Source: a bacterium (GTDB taxonomy: Bacteria; Chloroflexota; Dormibacteria; Dormibacterales; Dormibacteraceae). Taken from it: a stretch of DNA of 64,000 nucleotides. Positions 25,501 to 31,147 of this stretch are shown here, one piece after another. The stretch is taken from contig SCQL01000033.1 of NCBI GenBank assembly GCA_004299235.1, forward strand, positions 62,001 through 126,000. The letters are read 5' to 3'. The position numbers and the translations under genes are program-made. The notes beneath the pieces are model-generated. The model made no database searches, was not told where the DNA came from, and worked only from the letters and a program-made list of their open reading frames with translations. Each line of letters begins with the position of its first letter. Position 1 is the first letter of the stretch.

Positions 25501-25739
25501 AAACTGTGGAAGGTCGATATCCACGCCTCGCCGTAGTCGTCCTCGAGCCTCTGATCGATCCGGCGCGCGATCTCGGCGGCGGCCCCGGTCGAGAACGTGA
25601 GGACCAGGATCTCGCCGCGCCCGGCCGTGCCTCCACGCACCGCCTGCTCGTAAAGGTCGACGAGGGTATGGGTCTTGCCGGTGCCCGGCCCGGCGAGCAC
25701 GCGCAGTGGTCCGTCGATTGCATGGATGTCGAGTGGCAA
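22533..25739 (-). CDS. UvrD-like helicase with C-terminal Fe-S nuclease, AdnA position
   Basis: 1068 residues, same plan as its downstream partner: Walker A GPGTGKTHT (18-26), LVLVDEFQDVDPAQ, GDPDQSIYGFRG, MTVHQAKGLEFEVVFCAGF, LAFVAMTRAKRRLYMTF, then a nuclease with VVDYKTGSGKP and cysteines in YLKCPRLYW and C1047-x6-C1054-x5-C1060. The first spacing is wider than the C-x2-C of the partner. The TTG start is secure: GGAGG lies five to six bases before it and a stop codon is 14 codons upstream; it leaves no canonical Q-motif. Both ATPase motor motif sets look intact, whereas in mycobacterial AdnAB the AdnA motor is reported to be dispensable. Together the pair should resect DNA ends in recombination. 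Confidence 0.88.
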   Translation of the reverse strand: MPLDIHAIDGPLRVLAGPGTGKTHTLVDLYEQAVRGGTAGRGEILVLTFSTGAAAEIARRIDQRLEDDYGEAWISTFHSFCARLLREHSPDRERLLLNGFQEWMVMRRVLAELDPAVLGSLEGVRRSDAFARDVLTFVALMKQNLVLPSPLLLAAEASATERLRVLAAAYQAHQDRMRRAGMLDFRDLIIRAIELLQSNLELRQRMRDRFRLVLVDEFQDVDPAQFELLQLIAPPQAHPRLVVVGDPDQSIYGFRGTVPRLLSHDFTAVYGGATERLEECRRCSQEALDAGEHLLAATQPGRPLRALRTTVESRPPTVVVTRESDPVDEAFFCAREIKRLLAESPGLRPRDFAILLRSTTTLGGPFEEALRALGLPYEVRGSGATARNEVVRFLVGYLESLRRPDDPDAFEGAMASSLGGVGARTLSRLRAHAHERGRPLPRVMRRLMYVLAGRDPQRYPLPWGGEAPAEESPAPDYMEFLTAEELGSLHAAMVARHRLVGRASTSSLAALAYSVLIEDGAMRRLLDLELPAEQREEAIADLRAAIEGLEAIEVVHERLHGSRPKLADITGSLEALLAGAADDSEAAPGRRDAVQVMTVHQAKGLEFEVVFCAGFAHGLFPLDARPHPLLETEDRAWLERFKVGFMPSWPSDPDGHLAEEARLAFVAMTRAKRRLYMTFADAYLRQAGPSVFLGMASPAAESRQLTRASARLQPADVLLAREAEVLIASQPGTLSDGAVARAARLGLEVAFLADPESGEPFEPYGADRNPASVHIDHFSPTTLNDYLKCPRLYWYNHHPGLIDEPRSVAMERGGFLHEVLEDFHAHEPEWRPLESEQQKAWLETALQGHLDGYLSRMEGVLDRRREERQVRSLLGNYIRFVTGRQVIRRLGTLAIERRFHLELDGVEIVGKIDRVNDVGDGEVEVVDYKTGSGKPMRYAYEAYFGPELYDVQLALYYIACRHGFDDEGKPLGFQPRFLSLWYPKDWVWGGMRQDIFSVGRPAGLKEYRERPLTTEDLERSRSVVVQAIARIQQGHFEPAPRDLPGTCVTRFGGCPHAAVCPYGGAPPE

Positions 25740-25769
25740 AGACTCCTCCGATTGGCGCGGGCGACCTGA

Positions 25770-26894
25770 TTATGCAGGCGCCCGTGTTCGCAAGTCAGCC
25801 GCGCCTGTCAAGGGCCGCCACGCCGCCACCACCAGCGCCGCGAGCAGGACCAGCTCCAGCAGCGGCCAGCGGTTCAGGCTGGGACCCACCCCGCTCAAGA
25901 ACACGAATGGGCTGGCGATGATCCATCCCACCGCCAGCGCCGCACGCCACGCAGCCGCCGGCCGGTCCTCCCAAACCATCCACCCGGCGGCGGCCAGCAG
26001 GCAGAGATCGGAGGCGTGGAGGTACGGCGCGACCAGCAGCGACGCGACCGCGGCCACGGCGATGACCAGACCGGGCGATTCTCGAAGCCTGAAGGCCGCC
26101 GCCAGAGCGGCGCCGACGATGGCCAGGCGGACCGCCGCCGCGGCGACTCCGCCGATGCCGAGAGCGCCTTCGAGCGTGAGCGACTGCGCGCCCCTCGGAA
26201 GCGGTCCGGCCAGCTGGCTCAGGTACGCCGAGGCACCATGCGGCCCGAGCATCAACAGGCTGACGCCGACCAGCGCAGCGGCCGCGACGGCCCAGGTCAT
26301 GAAGCTCCGATGCCGGCCGGCCACAAGCAGGGCGATGGGGACCAGGATCGCCGTGTTGGGCTTCAGCAGCAGCGACGAGAGGACCAGCCCGGCGGCCACG
26401 TTGCGATCCTCGCGCAGGAGCCGCCATGCCACCACCACGCAGGCGGCGACCAGGGGCACGACCTGCCCCAGGACGACCGCGTGCAGCACCCACCAGGGCG
26501 CGATCGCCGCCGCGACCGCGATCCACCTGATCACGCCATGGCTCGCGCCCGACCAGGCCAGCGCGGCGGCAAACGCCAACAAGGCGAGGACCGCCCAGAC
26601 GGCGTAGGCCGGCACGTAGGGCAGCGGCGCCAGCGCCGCGGCCAGCCAGGCGACAGGTGGAGTGCTGAGGAACGGTTGCGACCTCTGGCTCGGCACCAGG
26701 AGCTTTTGCTCGGCCGCGACCAGCGGCTGGTCGTAGATGTGCGACCAGCCCTGCTGCAGGCCGACTCGGGCGGCCGCCTCGTAGGTGTGGAAGTCGATGC
26801 CGGTGGCCTCGGCGCGGTGCGAGAGATCGACCGCGAGGGCGATCAGCACCACGCCGAAACCGAGCACCAGCCAGAGGCGGCGGGTGGTGGTCAC
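25770..26894 (-). CDS. GT87-like (DUF2029) polyprenol-dependent mannosyltransferase
   Basis: 374 residues with about ten membrane helices. Near the N-terminus, after the first helix, comes the acidic loop TGIDFHTYEAAAR, typical of GT-C glycosyltransferases of family GT87/PimE-like, in which an Asp in the first periplasmic loop is catalytic. Such enzymes move a sugar from a polyprenyl phosphate donor to a lipid or polysaccharide outside the membrane. GTG start, with a TAACGT box six bases upstream. It is divergent from a second GT-C enzyme, which suggests a shared envelope-glycan role (inference). Confidence 0.75.
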   Translation of the reverse strand: MTTTRRLWLVLGFGVVLIALAVDLSHRAEATGIDFHTYEAAARVGLQQGWSHIYDQPLVAAEQKLLVPSQRSQPFLSTPPVAWLAAALAPLPYVPAYAVWAVLALLAFAAALAWSGASHGVIRWIAVAAAIAPWWVLHAVVLGQVVPLVAACVVVAWRLLREDRNVAAGLVLSSLLLKPNTAILVPIALLVAGRHRSFMTWAVAAAALVGVSLLMLGPHGASAYLSQLAGPLPRGAQSLTLEGALGIGGVAAAAVRLAIVGAALAAAFRLRESPGLVIAVAAVASLLVAPYLHASDLCLLAAAGWMVWEDRPAAAWRAALAVGWIIASPFVFLSGVGPSLNRWPLLELVLLAALVVAAWRPLTGAADLRTRAPA

Positions 26895-26900
26895 CGTTCG

Positions 26901-26906
26901 ACGTTA
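26901..26906 (-). promoter_or_regulatory. Leaderless -10 box of the GT87-like gene
   Basis: TAACGT on the minus strand, six bases before the GTG at 26894. Confidence 0.4.
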
Positions 26907-26942
26907 CCGCAGTCCGGGCGCGGGCCTCTCATGTGCCGGTTT

Positions 26943-26964
26943 CGCCTCCTGGGGCAGGGAGGCG
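26943..26964. promoter_or_regulatory. Inverted repeat between two divergent glycosyltransferase genes
   Basis: CGCCTCC (26943-26949) and GGAGGCG (26958-26964), perfect seven-base arms with an eight-base centre, roughly midway between the divergent starts. It could be a shared operator. Confidence 0.4.
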
Positions 26965-26989
26965 ACCGAGGAGGGGCCGCGTTCAACCT

Positions 26990-26995
26990 TATAGT
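26990..26995 (+). promoter_or_regulatory. Leaderless -10 box of the GT39-like gene
   Basis: TATAGT, eight bases before the ATG at 27004; no convincing -35 and no ribosome binding site. Confidence 0.55.
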
Positions 26996-27003
26996 CGAAA
27001 CGC

Positions 27004-28491
27004 ATGGCAGGGCTCGCGACGGCACGCCGCGCTCAGCCCCTGTTCTGGGGGGCGGTGGTCGCGGTCACGGTCATCGTCGCGCACCTGCCGTCCTTCTTGC
27101 ACCGGCTGCTCGACGGCGATGAGGCGATCTACGGCTCGATCGCGGCCCTGATGAACACCGGCGCCCAGCTCTATGCGCAAGGCGGAGTGGACAACAAGCC
27201 GCCCGGGATCTTCTGGGTCTACGCGGCGACCTTTCACCTGGCCGGCGCCTATCAGATGACGGCGATTCACGCCGTCGGGCTCGCCGTCGTCGCCGCCACG
27301 TGCGTGCTGCTCTTCATCGCCGGCCGCGACCTCGCGAGCGTCCGCGCCGGTCTGCTGGCGGCTCTCCTCTACGGCGTCATCACGGCCGCCGGCAACCCGC
27401 GCCTGCTCGCCTCGAACACTGAGCTGTTCATGATGCTGCCGCTCACGGCCTCCGTCCTCCTGATGCTGCGCCGCCAGTGGCTCTGGTCGGGCGTGCTGCT
27501 CGTGGCGGCGGGGGCGTTCCGGCAGGTGGCGGCGGTCAACCTGCCGCTGGTCCTCGTCGCCATCGTGTGGCTCGAGCCGCCTGGGCGGCGGTGGCGTGCA
27601 TCAGGGAGGTTTGCCGGCGGCATCCTTGCCGGCATGGTGGCGGGCGCGCTGCTGGTGGGGCTGACGGGTTCGCTTCCCGGCTTCTGGCGCTGGACGGTCG
27701 GCAGCCTCTACGGATACGCGTCGACGAACTGGACGCCCGGCGTGGTCTGGCCGCGGGCCCAGGACAGCATCGTGCCCTTTTTCGTCGACCTGGCCGTGCC
27801 CTGGGTGGCGGCGATCGGGTTCGCGTGGCGCTGGCCCCGCCTGCAGCCGGGTGAGCGGCTGGTCCTGCTCTGGCTCTCCGCCGGCATGCTGGGATCGCTC
27901 GCCGGCGGCCACCTCTCATGGCATTACTTCATCCAGGCGATGGGGCCGCTCGCACTGGTCGCGGCGATGGCCCTCGACCAGGTGTCCGCGCGCAGGTGGG
28001 TGGCGATCGCAGCCGCCGCCGGCATCGCGATCCCCGCGATCGCATGGTGGGCGTTCGACCTCAGCGCCGATCCTTTGACCTATGACTTCGGCCCGCCCGT
28101 CCCGCGGCACCAGCTGGTCGCCGCGTACATCCACGACCACACGCGGCCGGATGACCGCGTCTTCGTCTGGGGCGACTGGCCGGCTCTTTACATCGAATCA
28201 GACCGCTTGATGTCCGGCCGCTTTCCCGGCTTCCTGCGTGGATTCGCGCGCGGTTCCGGGCTGCCGCCCAGCAACTGGGACACGACGCCGGATGTCTGGC
28301 CGCTGCTCGAGTCCGATCTCCGTGCCCATCCGCCATCCCTCATCGTCGACACCGCCGCCGCCGGCTGGAGCGATTTCGCGACCTATCCGATGCGCGATTA
28401 CCCGGTGCTGGCGGGCCTCGTGGCGAGCCGGTATCACGCGGTGGCGACCATCGACGGCGTCGTCGTCTACGCGCCCATCGGCACCACTTGA
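27004..28491 (+). CDS. GT39/ArnT-like (PMT_2) glycosyltransferase
   Basis: 495 residues with about eleven membrane helices. The first external loop, LLDGDEAIYGSIAALMNTG followed by VDNKPPGIFWVYAA, is the PMT/ArnT signature: the Asp-Glu pair is the catalytic and metal-binding site and NKPPG the conserved second-loop motif. The C-terminal 130 residues (from about DHTRPDDRVFVWGDWPALY) form a soluble periplasmic domain typical of the family. It should transfer a sugar from polyprenyl phosphate to a protein or lipid outside the cell; the acceptor is unknown. Confidence 0.85.
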   Translation: MAGLATARRAQPLFWGAVVAVTVIVAHLPSFLHRLLDGDEAIYGSIAALMNTGAQLYAQGGVDNKPPGIFWVYAATFHLAGAYQMTAIHAVGLAVVAATCVLLFIAGRDLASVRAGLLAALLYGVITAAGNPRLLASNTELFMMLPLTASVLLMLRRQWLWSGVLLVAAGAFRQVAAVNLPLVLVAIVWLEPPGRRWRASGRFAGGILAGMVAGALLVGLTGSLPGFWRWTVGSLYGYASTNWTPGVVWPRAQDSIVPFFVDLAVPWVAAIGFAWRWPRLQPGERLVLLWLSAGMLGSLAGGHLSWHYFIQAMGPLALVAAMALDQVSARRWVAIAAAAGIAIPAIAWWAFDLSADPLTYDFGPPVPRHQLVAAYIHDHTRPDDRVFVWGDWPALYIESDRLMSGRFPGFLRGFARGSGLPPSNWDTTPDVWPLLESDLRAHPPSLIVDTAAAGWSDFATYPMRDYPVLAGLVASRYHAVATIDGVVVYAPIGTT

Positions 28492-28502
28492 GGGGACGCG
28501 GC

Positions 28503-29105
28503 TCAGTCCGGCGAGGGCTTCACCGGCCGCTTGATCTCGAGGATCCGAGGCTCGCCCATCGCCACGGCGACGAGCCCGTCGAAGATCCGCAGCGCATCGG
28601 CGCCCTCCGGCGCGTCCGCCAGACGCACGTAGGCCGCGGCGCCGCCGGCAAAGACGAATGTCGGCGTCCCGAAAACGCCATGCTCCGCCACGGCGTGCCG
28701 GTGGTCGCGCGCCAGGGGGCGGAGGATATCGGGGTCGGCGATGTCCTGGCGGAAGCGATCGAGGTCCAAGCCGGATTCGACGGCGACGCGCTCGACCACG
28801 TCGACCCGGTTGATGTCCAGGCGATCGCGGTGGCGCGCGTGGAGGAGCGGCATATGCAAGTCATCGAAGCGTCCCTGACGGCGAGCCGCCGCCGCCGCTT
28901 TGAACGCCAGCCGGCCCCTGACCCTGTCGGCGGCCGGCGCATCCCAAACGGTCCACCCGTCATCCTTGGAGGCCACCTGGGTCAGCGAGAAGTAACGCCA
29001 CCCGACCTTGAGCTCGCGCTGCTTTGAATCACGAACGTTCTGGAGCAGGACTGATGCCCGATACACGAATGGGCACAGGTAGTCGTAGAAGACCTCGAAC
29101 TCCAT
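28503..29105 (-). CDS. DsbA-family thioredoxin-fold protein with CPFV in place of CxxC
   Basis: About 200 residues of the DsbA/FrnE and 2-hydroxychromene-2-carboxylate isomerase group. MEFEVFYDYLCPFVYRA begins the fold; the active-site position reads C-P-F-V, so the resolving cysteine of the CxxC motif is missing and dithiol exchange is unlikely. The cis-proline region is VFGTPTFVFAGG and a large helical insert separates the two halves, as usual. There is no signal peptide, so it acts in the cytoplasm, perhaps as a glutathione- or thiol-dependent isomerase. The start at 29105 gives the standard N-terminus; a GTG six codons upstream is possible. Confidence 0.82.
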   Translation of the reverse strand: MEFEVFYDYLCPFVYRASVLLQNVRDSKQRELKVGWRYFSLTQVASKDDGWTVWDAPAADRVRGRLAFKAAAAARRQGRFDDLHMPLLHARHRDRLDINRVDVVERVAVESGLDLDRFRQDIADPDILRPLARDHRHAVAEHGVFGTPTFVFAGGAAAYVRLADAPEGADALRIFDGLVAVAMGEPRILEIKRPVKPSPD

Positions 29106-29178
29106 GACCTTCCGATCCCCCACGCCAAAGACTGCAACCCGCCTGGTGTCGACTCGTATTCCCGACAGCTGGGCCTGG

Positions 29179-29736
29179 ATGCGCCCCGACCTCCTGGTCC
29201 GTCTCCTGCCCCTTGCCGCCGCATGCGCCCTCGCCGATCAGCTGTTCCACGGGCCCGCATGGCTTGGGTTGGGGCTGGGCCGGCCTGATGTTCAAGCGCT
29301 GTTTGCCGCCGTCGCGGCGCCGCTGATGTTCGCGATCGCGGTCGCGGTGCAGTTGTATTTGACCCGCCGAAGGGGGGCGCTGAGCGTTCCGGCCGACGCC
29401 GGTGACGCCTGGTTCCAGGCCGGCTTCTATCTCTTCAACGGGCCCATCGAGGAAGCCTTCTTCCGCGGACTGCTGCAGGGCGGCCTCGGCAGCCTGTGGG
29501 GGCCGCCGCTGGGATTCGTGATCGCCACCACCGTTTACGTCCTCTATCACCGTCTCGGCCGGTGGGCGTGGGCCGACACGTTCGCGACCGCCCTCGTGGG
29601 CGTGCCGCTGGGCATCGCCTTTTGGATTCTGCCCGGGCCGCCGTCGGTCCTCGGCGTCTCTATCGCGCACATCGCCGCCACATGCGGCTTCCTCGGCCCT
29701 GGCCCGTACCTGCTGAAGAAGCTGCGGCTCCTCTAG
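29179..29736 (+). CDS. CPBP family intramembrane metalloprotease
   Basis: About 185 residues with five or six membrane helices. The CPBP (Abi/CAAX-type) signature is EEAFFRGLLQGG, giving the EExxxR metal site, followed by a histidine in TTVYVLYHRLG and another in GVSIAHIAATCG. Relatives process prenylated or bacteriocin-related peptides, or act as immunity proteins. The start is uncertain: ATG at 29179 leaves room for promoters with the divergent DsbA-like gene, while ATG at 29104 would overlap that gene's own start. No peptide substrate gene is evident nearby. Confidence 0.8.
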   Translation: MRPDLLVRLLPLAAACALADQLFHGPAWLGLGLGRPDVQALFAAVAAPLMFAIAVAVQLYLTRRRGALSVPADAGDAWFQAGFYLFNGPIEEAFFRGLLQGGLGSLWGPPLGFVIATTVYVLYHRLGRWAWADTFATALVGVPLGIAFWILPGPPSVLGVSIAHIAATCGFLGPGPYLLKKLRLL

Positions 29737-29771
29737 GCCTGGCGCCGCCGGATCGCGCCCGCCGAATATAC

Positions 29772-30953
29772 ATGCGCGTGATCGATCTCGACCCACGGCA
29801 GCAGCGGACCCTTGTCTGGGCCGGGCTCGCCGTCGTCCTCGCCGCGTTTGACGGCTCGGTGCTCGTGCTCGCGCTGCCCGCTGTCGCCTCCGACTTCAAC
29901 GCGCAGACCCCGGCGCTTTCGAACCTGGGCTCGGTGCTGGCCCTGGGGGCGCTCGGGGCGCTCCCGCTGGCGACGCTGGCGGACCATTTCGGGCGGCGCC
30001 GCCTGATCGCCATCGGGGTGGCCGGCTTCTCGCTGGCGAATTTCGCCAGCGCGTTCGCGCCCTCGCTGACGGCGCTCGCCCTGCTCCGCCTGGTGGCGGT
30101 GTGCTTCGAGGCGCTGGTCGGCGGCGTGGCGACGGCGCTCATCGTCGAAGAGGCGCCGCCGGCGCGACGCGGCCAGGCGGTGAGCGTGCTGGCTCTGCTC
30201 GCCGGCGCCGGCACCGCGATCACGGTGGCCGGCTACCCCATGGTGGCGCCGCACTGGCGGTGGCTTTTCCTGGCGGGCGGGATCGGGCTGCCGGCGGCGC
30301 CGGCGATCTGGTTCCGCCTGCCCGAGGGACGGACCTGGCAGGGGGTGCGCCTGAGCGGATCCGCGCTGCGCCTGCTCATGACGGCGCCATGGCTCCGGCG
30401 GGTGGCGGTCATCGCCGCGACGACCGCCCTGCTGGCCGTGCTGCTGGAGCCGGCGGGGCTCCTCTTCACCGTGTACGCGAGCCGGGCGCTGAGGCTGTCG
30501 CCGCTCGCCGTCAGCGTGCTGATCGCCGTCTCCGGCGGGGTGGGCGCGACCGCATTCCTGGCCGGCGGATTCCTGAGCGACCGCTACGGCCGGCGCGCTC
30601 CGGCGATCGCGCTGACCGCCGCCACCGCGATCTCCGCCAGCTTGAGCTTCGCCACCTCGGCAGCCGGCTTTTTCGCCGGCAACGTGCTGTGGAGCGCGTT
30701 CGCCAGCGCGGCCGCGCCGGTGTTCGGCGCCTGGTCGGCGGAGCTGTTCCCAACCCGGGCGCGAGCCACCGCCGAGGCCGTGGGGGCGGTGGCGGCGGCG
30801 GTGGGAAGCATCGCCGGCCTCCAGGCGGTCGGTCTCATCTCGCAGTCCGCCGGTCTTGGACGGGCGATCGAGATCGTCGGCGTGCCGGCGCTCGCCGGCG
30901 CCTTTCTGCTCTTCTGGCTGCCGGAGACGAAGCAGGCCCCGCTTCCCGACTGA
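29772..30953 (+). CDS. MFS transporter, 12-helix type
   Basis: 393 residues with about twelve hydrophobic segments. The A-like motif between helices 2 and 3 is LATLADHFGRRRLIAIG, repeated in the second half as GGFLSDRYGRRAPAIAL, and FPTRARATAEAVG before helix 10 resembles the PETK/RG region of sugar-porter-like and metabolite MFS proteins; the end WLPETKQAPLPD carries the PET motif of that group. The substrate is unknown. The ATG at 29772 is the first that gives a complete N-terminus; the frame is open further upstream inside the CPBP gene as a shadow. Confidence 0.85.
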   Translation: MRVIDLDPRQQRTLVWAGLAVVLAAFDGSVLVLALPAVASDFNAQTPALSNLGSVLALGALGALPLATLADHFGRRRLIAIGVAGFSLANFASAFAPSLTALALLRLVAVCFEALVGGVATALIVEEAPPARRGQAVSVLALLAGAGTAITVAGYPMVAPHWRWLFLAGGIGLPAAPAIWFRLPEGRTWQGVRLSGSALRLLMTAPWLRRVAVIAATTALLAVLLEPAGLLFTVYASRALRLSPLAVSVLIAVSGGVGATAFLAGGFLSDRYGRRAPAIALTAATAISASLSFATSAAGFFAGNVLWSAFASAAAPVFGAWSAELFPTRARATAEAVGAVAAAVGSIAGLQAVGLISQSAGLGRAIEIVGVPALAGAFLLFWLPETKQAPLPD

Positions 30954-31062
30954 GAGGAACGTTTGGCCTTGCCGCCCCCGATCGAGATCGGTGATGAACG
31001 GCCTATGCAATCTTGCAACCCCGCCGCCTGTGTTAACGTAAGCCCTGCCCATTGGGGTGCTC

Positions 31063-31078
31063 GGTCCCGCCTGGGACC
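31063..31078. terminator. GC-rich hairpin downstream of the MFS gene
   Basis: GGTCCC-GCCT-GGGACC, a perfect six-base stem and four-base loop, 110 bases after the MFS stop and 70 before the helicase gene. Flanking GGGGT and ATCCCC runs could extend the fold. It could end the MFS transcript or be a structured leader of the helicase message; no T-run follows. Confidence 0.3.
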
Positions 31079-31147
31079 CCTTCTTAAGTGACTTGATCCC
31101 CATTTCACGGTTCGCCCGTACCCGGCCATTCTCGAGGCTCGCCTGAG

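Noticed and set aside
19393-25739. A phage-defence system around the paired helicase-nucleases
   Set aside because: No accompanying methylase, effector or defence-type domain; the architecture fits housekeeping AdnAB-type recombination.
30954-31147. Small-RNA candidate (SRP, 6S or 6C-like) in the gap before the SF1B helicase
   Set aside because: Only one six-base hairpin is clear and none of the conserved loops of those RNAs is present, so it was kept only as a possible terminator.
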